Positions 4,846-11,887 of a stretch of 12,058 bases of DNA are shown one piece after another. A program made the position numbers and the translations under genes. The DNA is from Methanobacteriota archaeon (GTDB lineage: Archaea > Halobacteriota > Syntropharchaeia > JACQPP01). Every line of letters starts with the position of its first letter. Position 1 is the first letter of the stretch. Below the pieces are notes generated by a model. It was not told where the DNA came from, made no database searches, and worked only from the letters and a program-made list of their open reading frames with translations. The stretch covers positions 1 to 12,058 of the forward strand of contig JACQPP010000118.1 of NCBI GenBank assembly GCA_016207465.1, written 5' to 3'.

Positions 4846-5493
4846 ATGATCTCTTCCCCCTTCTCTTCCTCCTCGGTTCTGGTGGACTACCGGGAGCGGT
4901 TTTCGGGTATCCCCCGTCTGCTGGAGCGTCGGGGTGTCCCGGTGGTCTATCGTTCTCTTCCGGTGGGTGATTATCTTATCCCGGGAGGTGCGGCGGTGGA
5001 GCGCAAGACGACCCGGGACCTCCTGAGGTCGTTGGAGGATGGCCGTCTCTTCCGGCAGGTCTCGGATTTGAAGCGGTGCTATTCACGGCCGGTGGTGCTG
5101 ATTCAGGGGCCCCGCCCGTGGGCGCCTCGGGGAGTGCTCATCAGTCTGGCGGTGCGGTGGCAGGTGCCGGTTCTCTATTGCAAGGGGAGGAGGGATGCGG
5201 CGGACCTTCTCTACCACCTGGTCCTCTCCGCCGGGCCGTCCTCCGGGGAGTCCCCGGTGCCCTACGTTCGCAAACTGCCCGATTCCCGGGAGCAGGCCCT
5301 CCATCTCCTCCTCCGTCTCCCCGGCGTGGGTCCGGTGCTCGCGCGGCGCCTGCTGGAAGCCTTCGGGAGCCCCCTGGGTGTGCTGGGGGCCAGCGAGGAG
5401 GCCCTCCGGGGGGTCCCGGGGGTGGGGCCGTGGCGGGCACAAGCGATTCGGAGAGTGGCGGGGGGTGGCGATGGAGAAGTAAAATCTGTGTGA
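4846..5493 (+). CDS. ERCC4/XPF-family structure-specific nuclease with C-terminal (HhH)2
   Basis: The family cuts branched DNA such as flaps, forks and crosslink intermediates. The 215-residue product has the ERCC4 nuclease domain at residues 10-130 with its metal and catalytic residues: VDYRE (Asp14), GDY (41-43), and VERKTTRD with Glu52, Arg53, Lys54 and Asp58. Two helix-hairpin-helix motifs follow: RLPGVGPVLARRLLEAFG (about 157-174) and LRGVPGVGPWRAQAI (about 187-201). This matches the nuclease half of archaeal Hef or the short stand-alone archaeal XPF; no helicase domain is present. The ATG is 13 bases after the tRNA-Leu gene and has no ribosome-binding site, so co-transcription with the tRNA is possible. 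A DUF763 gene follows after 16 bases, suggesting a shared DNA-repair role. Confidence 0.88.
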   Translation: MISSPFSSSSVLVDYRERFSGIPRLLERRGVPVVYRSLPVGDYLIPGGAAVERKTTRDLLRSLEDGRLFRQVSDLKRCYSRPVVLIQGPRPWAPRGVLISLAVRWQVPVLYCKGRRDAADLLYHLVLSAGPSSGESPVPYVRKLPDSREQALHLLLRLPGVGPVLARRLLEAFGSPLGVLGASEEALRGVPGVGPWRAQAIRRVAGGGDGEVKSV

Positions 5494-5509
5494 AGAAAGG
5501 AGAAAACCT

Positions 5510-6625
5510 ATGGTCCAAAGTTCAGTAGGAATCTCAACCCTTCCTTTGCACGGGGGCCACGCGCCGCGCTGGCTCGCCACCCGGATGCGGGCCCTCTCGG
5601 TGGAGTTGTTCGGCCTCCTCCACGACGAAGTTGGTCCCCGGGGGATTGTGGAGCGCCTCTCCGACCCCCACTGGTTCCAGGCCCTCTCCTGTGTCCTCGC
5701 CTACGACTGGCACTCCTCGGGGACCACCACGGTGGTCTGCGGCATCCTCAAGGGGGTCCTCACCCGGGAGGAGCACGGGGTGGCCCTCGCCGGGGGCAAG
5801 GGGACCAAGTCCCGCCGGACGCCAGGCGAGCTGGAGAACCTCGCGGGGGAGTTCGGCCTCGACCCCGGGCCCCTGGTCTATGCGAGCCGCATGTCCGCCA
5901 AGGTGGACAGCGCCGCCGTCCAGGACGGATACCGCCTCTACCACCACACCTTCCTCCTCTCCCGGGATGACTGGGGTGTTGTCCAGCAGGGGATGAACCC
6001 CCAGGCGCGGCTGGCGCGGCGCTACCAATGGCACGGACCCCGCGCCGACTTCGTCGAGGAGCCCCACACCGGCATCCTGGGGGAGGCCAGCCACCCGAGG
6101 GTGCTCGACATGACCCATCCGGCCAGCAGGGGGTCCCGGCGTATTTCCGTGGACCTCGTCAATGATGGCATCGCCCACCTCCGCCGGGCCGCGGCCCAGG
6201 CGGCCCTCGGGGCGGACCAGAGGACCCTCGGGGACTACACGGGGGAGGCCCCGGAGATGCCCCCGGTCCGGCTGGACATGCCGCGCCACGTGGACTGGGA
6301 GGCCCTCCGCCGCGCCTACGACGTCCAGCCCCGCGGATACGCGGAACTGCTGGCCCAGCCCGGGGTGGGCCCCGCCGCGGTCCGCGCCCTCGCCCTCGTC
6401 AGCGACCTCCTCTACGGGGAGCCCCCCTCCTGGAGGGACCCCGTGCGCTACACCTTCGCCTTCGGGGGCAAGGACGGCGTCCCCCATCCGGTGAACCGGA
6501 AGCGCATGGACGAGGCCACCCTCTGGCTCCGCGGGGCCATCGAGGACTCCCGCCGACAAAACCCGGGGCGCCAGGACGCCCTACGCAGGCTGGAGGGACT
6601 CCTTCCCCATGAGGCGAATGTTTAA
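5510..6625 (+). CDS. DUF763 family protein
   Basis: The 371-residue product carries the hallmark blocks of DUF763, a family of mostly archaeal and thermophile proteins of unknown function: TLPLHGGHAPRWL (10-22), YDWHSSGTTTVVCG (65-78), GGKGTKSRRTP (95-105), SRMSAKVDSAAVQDGYRLYH (126-145) and VVQQGMN (157-163). Invariant Asp, His, Lys and Arg residues in these blocks look catalytic, but no activity is established as far as I know. Around residues 277-303 a helix-hairpin-helix-like segment (LLAQPGVGPAAVRALALVSD) suggests DNA contact, followed by the conserved FAFGGKDGVPHPVNR block. The start is supported by GGAG about 8 bases upstream and by the TLPLHGG block near the N-terminus. It lies 16 bases after the ERCC4 nuclease, a likely operon. 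Confidence 0.9.
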   Translation: MVQSSVGISTLPLHGGHAPRWLATRMRALSVELFGLLHDEVGPRGIVERLSDPHWFQALSCVLAYDWHSSGTTTVVCGILKGVLTREEHGVALAGGKGTKSRRTPGELENLAGEFGLDPGPLVYASRMSAKVDSAAVQDGYRLYHHTFLLSRDDWGVVQQGMNPQARLARRYQWHGPRADFVEEPHTGILGEASHPRVLDMTHPASRGSRRISVDLVNDGIAHLRRAAAQAALGADQRTLGDYTGEAPEMPPVRLDMPRHVDWEALRRAYDVQPRGYAELLAQPGVGPAAVRALALVSDLLYGEPPSWRDPVRYTFAFGGKDGVPHPVNRKRMDEATLWLRGAIEDSRRQNPGRQDALRRLEGLLPHEANV

Positions 6626-6626
6626 A
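6621..6626 (+). promoter_or_regulatory. TATA box overlapping the DUF763 stop codon
   Basis: TTTAAA is centred about 37 bases before ATG 6660, predicting a transcript start near 6650 and a leader of about 10 bases. It supports ATG 6660 over the upstream in-frame ATG at 6609, which lies inside the DUF763 gene. Confidence 0.5.
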
Positions 6627-6659
6627 CCCCAGCCACCAGAATCCCTGCAGGACCCCCCT

Positions 6660-7004
6660 ATGTCCCCCGAGCCCATCGCCGACAGGATTCTCGCCATTGA
6701 CCACCGCATCGGCTCCGTCCTGGTGGTGGACTCCAAGGGGAAGGTCCAGGAGTTCAAGAACATCGCCCGGGAGATGCCCATCCCCGAGTCCGTGCTCCGC
6801 ACCATGGGGGGCATGTGGGCCGCCATCATGGCCGACATCGTGGAGAAGACCCAGGCCTTCTTCGGCAAGGCCGACCACATCACCCTCCGCATGGAGAAAC
6901 TCGACATCTACGGCCTCTTCACCGCCGGGCGCATCGTGATTGTCACCGCCCGCCGCGACCTCCCGGAGAACACGGTGGACAAAATCCGGGCCATCGTGAA
7001 GTAA
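6660..7004 (+). CDS. Small DUF6659-like archaeal protein
   Basis: The product has 114 residues. It begins with a helix (PIADRILAIDHRIGSVLVVD), then a strand-turn-strand with SKGKVQEF, a central helix (VLRTMGGMWAAIMADIVEKT), and strands DHITLRMEKLDIYGLF and RIVIVTARRDLP before a last helix. A Gly/Lys turn followed by strands and a final ARRDLP resembles small archaeal sensor-like proteins (DUF6659 type, possibly roadblock/LC7- or profilin-like fold). That assignment is from memory and moderate. It has its own TATA box, so it may be expressed apart from the nuclease-DUF763 pair. It converges on the PII gene with a 5-base gap. Confidence 0.65.
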   Translation: MSPEPIADRILAIDHRIGSVLVVDSKGKVQEFKNIAREMPIPESVLRTMGGMWAAIMADIVEKTQAFFGKADHITLRMEKLDIYGLFTAGRIVIVTARRDLPENTVDKIRAIVK

Positions 7005-7009
7005 TGGCC

Positions 7010-7339
7010 TCAGGCCTTCTTTCCCTCGCCCATCCGCCGCACGCTGCTCTCCCCGGTCCGGATGCGCACCGCCTCCTCCACGGGGAGGATGAAGATGCGG
7101 CCGTCCCCCTGCTCCCCGGTCTTGGCGGCCCCGGCGATATACTGGACCACCCGCCTCAGGTCCTCGTCCTCCACCACAATCTCCACCTTGGTCTTCTCCC
7201 GCAGGGACTGGCCCTTCCCCATCTGGCGTCCCCGACCCTCCACCCGGGTCACGGTCATGGCCACGATGCCGATGCGCTCCAAGTCCTCCCGCACCCGCTC
7301 GAACCTCTCCGGGCGGAGGATGGCCTCCACCTTCTTCAT
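7010..7339 (-). CDS. PII-family signalling protein with shortened T-loop
   Basis: PII trimers bind ATP or ADP and 2-oxoglutarate and control nitrogen or carbon metabolism through the T-loop. This 109-residue protein has the N-terminal MKKVEAILRPERFERV strand-helix, GRGRQMG (35-41) with the 2-oxoglutarate-site Gln39, and KTGEQGDGRIFILP and VRIRTGE, the C-terminal PII signature. The T-loop is short: 11 residues between Gln39 and the KVEI strand, against 18 in E. coli GlnB, and the uridylylated Tyr51 region is missing. A different partner from AmtB or glutamine synthetase is likely. It begins two bases after the stop of the CBS-pair gene and lacks its own ribosome-binding site, so coupled translation is expected. 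No amtB or glnA gene is nearby. Confidence 0.88.
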   Translation of the reverse strand: MKKVEAILRPERFERVREDLERIGIVAMTVTRVEGRGRQMGKGQSLREKTKVEIVVEDEDLRRVVQYIAGAAKTGEQGDGRIFILPVEEAVRIRTGESSVRRMGEGKKA

Positions 7340-7341
7340 GT

Positions 7342-8016
7342 TCAGGGAGAGGGCCCCAGGAGAACCTTCATCACGTCCTCCAGGGCCCGCTCGTACCTCT
7401 GGTAGAGGTCCTTCCGGATTTCCACCATCTTCTTCTGCAGGGGGTCCTCCAGGGCCTGGAGCACCGACTCCACGAAGGCCCGGTCCAGGGCCTCGTCAAT
7501 CTTCTTCCGCAGGAGGGCCTTGGCGGCCTGCTCCACCGCGGCGTTGCCCCCCTGCACCTGGGGCGCGGGGAGGCTGCCCCCGCCCATGGCCTTCATGGTC
7601 TCGCTGAAGAGCACCCGGGGGTAGGCGTTGATGACGTCCCGGTCGGTGAGGATGCCCACCATCTCCCCCTGGTCGAATACCACCAGCCGCCGGAGGTTCC
7701 GCACCCGCATCCGGCGCACCACGTCCCCCAGGTCGGCCTCGGGCTCGATGGTCACCAGGGGGGCCGACATGAAGTCCTTCACCTTCAGGGTGCTCGACGG
7801 GGCGTCCCGGGGGAGGCACTTGCGCACGATGTCCCGCTCCGTCAGAATCCCGGCGGGCCGCCCCCCCTCGGTGGCCACCAGGCTCCCGATGTTCCGCTCC
7901 GCCATGATTTTCACCGCCTGGAGCACCGTGGCCTCCCGGTCAATGGTGGTGACCCCGCGGGACATGATATCCCGCACCCGCAGGATGTCCGGGGCCGGCG
8001 CCGGCTCGGGAGACAT
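7342..8016 (-). CDS. Tandem CBS-domain protein
   Basis: CBS pairs bind adenine nucleotides such as AMP, ADP, ATP or SAM and act as energy or metabolite sensors. In this 224-residue protein CBS1 covers about residues 13-68 (VRDIMSRGVTTIDREATVLQ ... GILTERDIVRK) and CBS2 about 78-132 (VKDFMSAPLVTIEPEADLGD ... GILTDRDVINAYP). The GILTxRD motifs typical of ribose/phosphate contacts are intact in both. Residues 150-224 form a charged helical tail (LLRKKIDEALDRAFVESVLQ and on) that may bind a partner. It is the first gene of an operon with the PII protein, so a combined adenylate/2-oxoglutarate sensing function is plausible (inference). Its promoter box is shared with the divergent XRE-CBS gene. 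Confidence 0.88.
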   Translation of the reverse strand: MSPEPAPAPDILRVRDIMSRGVTTIDREATVLQAVKIMAERNIGSLVATEGGRPAGILTERDIVRKCLPRDAPSSTLKVKDFMSAPLVTIEPEADLGDVVRRMRVRNLRRLVVFDQGEMVGILTDRDVINAYPRVLFSETMKAMGGGSLPAPQVQGGNAAVEQAAKALLRKKIDEALDRAFVESVLQALEDPLQKKMVEIRKDLYQRYERALEDVMKVLLGPSP

Positions 8017-8041
8017 GGGACAAAAAACGGGCAGGGGGAGG

Positions 8042-8052
8042 ATAAATCTTTA
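8042..8052. promoter_or_regulatory. Shared bidirectional TATA box between the CBS and XRE-CBS genes
   Basis: ATAAATCTTTA is nearly symmetrical. On the minus strand (TAAAGATTTAT) its centre is about 30 bases before the CBS gene's ATG. On the plus strand it is about 30 bases before the XRE-CBS ATG. It is the only AT-rich segment in the 60-base gap, so both genes probably start from it with leaders of about 4-5 bases. Confidence 0.55.
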
Positions 8053-8076
8053 GCCCGCCGCCGGGGAGGAGACACC

Positions 8077-8658
8077 ATGCCCCCCCCGGGCCACGAGACC
8101 CTCCTCCGGGAACTGCGGGAGCGCCGCAAGCGCCTCGGCCTCACCCAGGTCGAGCTCTCCCGGCGCGCCGGGGTCAGCCAGGCCCTGGTGGCCCGCCTGG
8201 AGTCCACCAACCCCCGGGTGCGGGTGGACCCCCGCCTCTCCACCTACGCCCGGCTCCTCCGGGCCCTGGACGAGGTGGAGCGGAGCAAAATCACCGCCCG
8301 CAAGATATTCCACAGCCCCGTCATCTCCGGGACCCCCGAGGACAGCCTCGAGCGGGCCGCCCGCATCATGGAGCAGGAATCCATCTCCCAGATGCCCCTC
8401 ATGGACCGGGGGGTCCACGTAGGCAGCATTGACGAGGGGACCCTCATGCGGGCCATCAGCCGCGGCGACCCCCGCCAGATATCCGCCCGCAAACTCCGCG
8501 ACATCATGGGGGAGCCCTTCCCCATCATCGCCCCCACCACCGACCTCGGCGTCCTCTCCGCCCTCCTCGAACGCCACCCCGCCGTCCTCGTCCAGGACAA
8601 GGGGAACATCGTGGGCATCGTCACCAAACAGGACATCATGGGGTTGCTGCGCCGATGA
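8077..8658 (+). CDS. XRE-family helix-turn-helix regulator fused to a CBS pair
   Basis: The 193-residue protein joins a DNA-binding domain to a ligand sensor. Residues 8-66 form an XRE/Cro helix-turn-helix (LRERRKRLGLTQVELSRRAG, then VSQALVARLESTNPRVRVDP as recognition helix and wing). CBS1 runs from about 73 to 130 (ITARKIFHSPVI, LERAARIMEQESISQMPL, GSIDEGTLMRA). CBS2 runs from about 135 to 193 (LRDIMGEPFPIIAPTTDLGV, GNIVGIVTKQDIMGLL). This fusion is a known archaeal arrangement (COG3620 type), probably binding an adenylate-type ligand. GGGGAGGAG stands 6 bases before the ATG, although the shared TATA box would start transcription after it. Likely targets by position are its own divergent promoter and the CBS-PII operon. 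Confidence 0.9.
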   Translation: MPPPGHETLLRELRERRKRLGLTQVELSRRAGVSQALVARLESTNPRVRVDPRLSTYARLLRALDEVERSKITARKIFHSPVISGTPEDSLERAARIMEQESISQMPLMDRGVHVGSIDEGTLMRAISRGDPRQISARKLRDIMGEPFPIIAPTTDLGVLSALLERHPAVLVQDKGNIVGIVTKQDIMGLLRR

Positions 8659-8672
8659 ACGTGAAGGATACC

Positions 8673-8679
8673 TTTAAAA
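8673..8679 (+). promoter_or_regulatory. TATA box and ribosome-binding site of thi4
   Basis: TTTAAAA is centred near 8676, giving a transcript start near 8702 and a 20-base leader. That leader contains GGAGGA (8710-8715), 6 bases before ATG 8722. I see no TPP riboswitch in this short leader. Confidence 0.55.
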
Positions 8680-8721
8680 GCCGACAGGGATAGAAGGGCA
8701 GCAGAGAGCGGAGGACACACC

Positions 8722-9549
8722 ATGCTGTTCGACCCCGTCGGCGAGAAGGAAATCACCAAGGCCATCCTGACCGGCTTCCACGACACCATGATGCAGTACG
8801 TGGACAGCGACGTCATCATCGTCGGGGCGGGCCCCTCGGGGCTCACCGCGGGCCGGGAGCTGGCCAAGAAAGGGTTCCGCACCCTCATCGTCGAGAGGAA
8901 CAACTACCTCGGCGGCGGCTTCTGGATTGGCGGCATGCTCATGAACACCGTGACCTTCCGGGCCCCCGCCCAGAAGGTCCTCGACGAGGTCGGCTGCCCC
9001 TACCGGCTCTTCTCCAAGGGACTCTACGTGGCCGACGGGCCCCACGCCTGCTCCAAGCTCATCGCCGCCGCCTGCGACGCCGGGGTCAAAATCCTCAACA
9101 TGAGCCGCGTCGAGGACGTGGTGGTCCGCGACGGGCGGGTGGCCGGAGTCGTCGTCAACTGGACCCCCGTGGACGCCCTCCCCCACGAAATCACCTGCAC
9201 CGACCCCCTCCCCCTCGAATCCAAGCTCCTCATTGACGCCACCGGCCACGACGCCGAGGCCGTCAAGGCCCTCGAGAAGCGCGGCATCACCAAGACCATC
9301 GGCGAGGGGGCCATGTGGATTGAGAAGAGCGAGGACACCCTCGTGGAGCACACCGGCGAGTTCTACCCCGGCCTCATCGTCGCCGGGATGGCCGTCGCCA
9401 CCTGCTACGGCCTCCCCCGCATGGGGCCCACCTTCGGCGCCATGCTCCTCAGCGGCAAAAAGGCCGCCGAGGTCGCCCTCGAAAAACTCGACAACTGGGA
9501 CAACGGGGGAAAGATGAAGGTCAAGGCCCCCGCCGCCCGGCGCAAGTAG
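8722..9549 (+). CDS. thi4: Thi4-type thiazole synthase (sulfide-dependent, archaeal class)
   Basis: The enzyme makes the thiazole half of thiamine from NAD and glycine on a flavin-like fold. The 275-residue product has an N-terminal helix, the dinucleotide-binding VGAGPSGLTAGRELAKKG (34-51), VERNNYLGGGFW, DGPHACSKLIAAACDAG (106-121), DATGHDAEAV (172-181) and RMGPTFGAMLLSGKKAAE (233-250), matching archaeal Thi4. In yeast the sulfur-donor Cys lies about 8 residues after GHD. Here no Cys lies within 40 residues of that motif, so this is the non-suicidal type that takes sulfur from free sulfide. A ribose-1,5-bisphosphate-type role once proposed for archaeal homologues is less likely. No other thiamine gene is in the window. 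A Lys/Pro/Ala-rich tail ends the protein. Confidence 0.93.
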   Translation: MLFDPVGEKEITKAILTGFHDTMMQYVDSDVIIVGAGPSGLTAGRELAKKGFRTLIVERNNYLGGGFWIGGMLMNTVTFRAPAQKVLDEVGCPYRLFSKGLYVADGPHACSKLIAAACDAGVKILNMSRVEDVVVRDGRVAGVVVNWTPVDALPHEITCTDPLPLESKLLIDATGHDAEAVKALEKRGITKTIGEGAMWIEKSEDTLVEHTGEFYPGLIVAGMAVATCYGLPRMGPTFGAMLLSGKKAAEVALEKLDNWDNGGKMKVKAPAARRK

Positions 9550-9557
9550 ACCCTTCT

Positions 9558-11714
9558 TCAACTGGGCGACACACGGACCCGTATCCCGTTGAGCACGCTC
9601 ATCCCCGCCAGGGGCTCCACCTCTTTCTCGCTGGCGAGATAGTTCACGCAGGCCCCCGGCTGCTCCCGTGCCCGGCTCTGCCCCGAGTTGAACGTGTGGC
9701 CCCAGCCGTGGGGAACCGCGATGACCCCGGGCATGATGTCATCAGTGAGCGAGACGGGGACCTCGATGTGCCCCCCGGGGCCCTCGATGCGGGCGGCCTG
9801 TCCCCCGGTGAGCCCCAGCCGTTTCCCGTCCCGGGGGTTCAGGTAGGCGAGGCATCCCTCCCGGGGCCGGAGGGCGTTGTGCATCCAGGAGTTGTGGGAG
9901 CGCAGTTCCCGCAGGCCGATGAGAATCAGCCCCCCGTTGCGGTTTTCCCGGAGGTCCCCCAGGAACTCCCGGGCCCGCTCCAGTTCGCCCTCGAGTTCGG
10001 GGGTGACCATCCGAATCCTGTGGCCGGGGGTCAGCGGTCCCCGGCGGAGCCACTCCCCGTAGCGCCGGGGCTTCAGCAGGAGCCCGTGGGGATGTCTCCG
10101 GAGGGTGGTGAGGTCCACCTCCCCGAAGAGCCGGAGGAGGGCCGAGAGCATCCACTGGGGCCGCGGGGGACCCAGCAGGGGGAGCCCCCTTGCCATCTTG
10201 AGGAGGGGCCCCGCCCCCGGGATGCCCCCGGGGTCGAGTCCCGCGGCCTCCGTGAGCCCGAGGAAGATGTCCCACTCCGTCCTCTGCTCCCCGTCCGGGG
10301 GGACGACCGCGCCGGTGTACTGGGCATAGGGGATGGGCTGGAACTGGACCGCGGGGAGCCAGAGGTCGTCCCGCTCCAGGAACGTTGTCGCGGGTAGCAC
10401 ATAATCGGCGAGGCTCCCGGTCTCGTTGATGTAGAGGTCCAGGGAGACCAGGAGGTCGAGGTCCTCCAGGGCCTCCGCGAGCCGCCGGCCCCCGGGGCAG
10501 GAGAGCACCGGGTTCCCGGCGGTCACCACCATGGCCCGAATCTGCCCGGGGCCCGGGGTGAGAATCTCGTCCGCGAGGATGGCCGCGGGGAAGGTCTGGA
10601 GGACCTTGGGGTGGTTTCCGATGCGGCTCCGCTCCCGGGAGCGGTCGGCGCCCCCGAGTCGCCCCAGGGGAGGGAGGTCGAGGAGGCCCCCGCCCCCCGC
10701 GAAGGCCCCGCCGGGCCGGTCCATGTTGCCGGTGGCGAGGTTCAGCCAGTGGATGGCGGCCTCCGTCAGGGTGCCGAAGTGGCCGATGGAGGTCCCGGTG
10801 CGGGTGTAGGCCACGGCGCCGGGGGCGCGGGCGAAGTCCACGGCGAGTCTGCGGATGGCGGGGGCGGGGATTCCGGTGACCGCGGCCGTCTTCTCCGGGG
10901 TGTGGGGGCGCGCGGCCTCCCGGACCCGCTCCCATCCCCGGGTCCACCGGCGGAGGTAGGGCTCGTCGTGGAGCCCCCGTTGGAAGATGACGTTCAGGAG
11001 CGCGAGGAGGAGGAAGAGGTCGGTGTCGGGGCGGATGAAGAGGTGCTCCCCCACTCTCCGGGCCGTCTCCGTGCGGCGGGGGTTCACCGAGACCACCCGG
11101 CCTCCCCTGTCAATGATGGCCTGGAGGCGCTCGTGGGGCCGGGGGACGGTGACGAAGGAGAAGTGGCTCACCAGGGGGTTGGCCCCGAACATCAGGAGGA
11201 AGCGGGTTCGGTCAATGTCGGGGCAGGGCTGGATGAGGCTCGACCCGAACATCAGGCGGGAGGCGACGAATTTGTTGTTGCAGTCCTGGGAGCCCGCCGA
11301 GAACACGTTGGGGGTCCCGTAGGCCCGGGTGAATGCCAGCATCGCCGGGCCGTGGGAGTAGGAGAAGGCGGTGGGGTTCCCGAAGTAGACCCCCAGGCTC
11401 CGGCGGCCGTGCTCCCGCCGGATTCGCCTCAGCTCGCCTCCAATCTCCCGGAGGGCCTGGTCCCACGAGATGCGCTCCCATCCCTCTCCCTTCTTCTTCA
11501 CCGGGTGCTTGAGCCGCTCGGGGTCGTTCTGCACCGACAGAATCCCCCGGGTCCCCTTCACGCAGGAGTAGCCCCGCGACACCGGGTGGTCCGGGTCGGG
11601 GCGGAGGGACACCACCCGGCCATCCCGGACCTCGGCCCGGATGCCGCAGGCCGCCTCGCAGATGCGGCAGAATGTGAACCGGGTCTCCGATGGGCCGGAG
11701 GGCGTGGGGGCCAT
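9558..11714 (-). CDS. Cytoplasmic molybdopterin oxidoreductase with one [4Fe-4S] cluster
   Basis: This 718-residue protein belongs to the DMSO-reductase superfamily. The N-terminal CRICEAAC plus GYSC (Cys16, Cys19, Cys23, Cys51) binds [4Fe-4S]. The MGD-binding core includes GTPNVFSAGSQDCNNKF, where Cys145 is the candidate Mo/W ligand, FLLMFGANPLVSHFSF, VNPRRTETA, LNLATGNMDRPGGA and VTAGNPVLSCPG. The C-terminal MopB domain has SHNSWMHNALRPREGCLAYL, MPGVIAVPHGWGHTF and SVLNGIRVRV, close to the BisC-like and actinobacterial-type single-subunit oxidoreductases. No Tat signal is present, so it acts in the cytoplasm. No electron-transfer subunit, chaperone or cofactor gene is adjacent, so donor and substrate are unknown. 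The gene converges on thi4 with an 8-base gap. Start: ATG 11714, about 12 bases after the predicted transcript start. Confidence 0.9.
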   Translation of the reverse strand: MAPTPSGPSETRFTFCRICEAACGIRAEVRDGRVVSLRPDPDHPVSRGYSCVKGTRGILSVQNDPERLKHPVKKKGEGWERISWDQALREIGGELRRIRREHGRRSLGVYFGNPTAFSYSHGPAMLAFTRAYGTPNVFSAGSQDCNNKFVASRLMFGSSLIQPCPDIDRTRFLLMFGANPLVSHFSFVTVPRPHERLQAIIDRGGRVVSVNPRRTETARRVGEHLFIRPDTDLFLLLALLNVIFQRGLHDEPYLRRWTRGWERVREAARPHTPEKTAAVTGIPAPAIRRLAVDFARAPGAVAYTRTGTSIGHFGTLTEAAIHWLNLATGNMDRPGGAFAGGGGLLDLPPLGRLGGADRSRERSRIGNHPKVLQTFPAAILADEILTPGPGQIRAMVVTAGNPVLSCPGGRRLAEALEDLDLLVSLDLYINETGSLADYVLPATTFLERDDLWLPAVQFQPIPYAQYTGAVVPPDGEQRTEWDIFLGLTEAAGLDPGGIPGAGPLLKMARGLPLLGPPRPQWMLSALLRLFGEVDLTTLRRHPHGLLLKPRRYGEWLRRGPLTPGHRIRMVTPELEGELERAREFLGDLRENRNGGLILIGLRELRSHNSWMHNALRPREGCLAYLNPRDGKRLGLTGGQAARIEGPGGHIEVPVSLTDDIMPGVIAVPHGWGHTFNSGQSRAREQPGACVNYLASEKEVEPLAGMSVLNGIRVRVSPS

Positions 11715-11748
11715 GGGGAAGACTCAATTCTCCATGGTCCCCCCCTGC

Positions 11749-11756
11749 GTTTTAAC
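11749..11756 (-). promoter_or_regulatory. Probable TATA box of the molybdopterin oxidoreductase gene
   Basis: The minus strand reads GTTAAAAC, centred about 38 bases before the ATG. It predicts a leader of about 12 bases. The gap 11715-11936 otherwise holds no gene that I can support. Confidence 0.4.
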
Positions 11757-11887
11757 CTTTCTCCATGTGGCCTCCCTGCAATCGAGTGCGGCGGCCCATG
11801 TGCTGGTGGACCGAAATCCAAGGGGTGTATTCCCGGGGAGGGCCTGTCTGGATTGACATCCTCCTCCCGAATCATGGTGACGTAAGA

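Noticed and set aside
5534..6559. Minus-strand open frame of 341 codons opposite DUF763
   Set aside because: The plus-strand DUF763 motifs are unmistakable; the antisense frame has no recognisable features.
6609..6659. ATG 6609 as the start of the DUF6659-like protein
   Set aside because: It lies inside the DUF763 gene and before the TATA box at 6621-6626; ATG 6660 fits the predicted transcript start.
7994..8005. 12-bp palindrome GCCGGCGCCGGC near the start of the CBS gene
   Set aside because: It falls in codons for an Ala/Pro repeat in GC-rich DNA and is probably a codon-bias coincidence.
10611..11885. Plus-strand open frame of 424 codons opposite the molybdopterin oxidoreductase
   Set aside because: Gly/Glu/Val-rich antisense product; the minus strand carries the full set of molybdoenzyme motifs.
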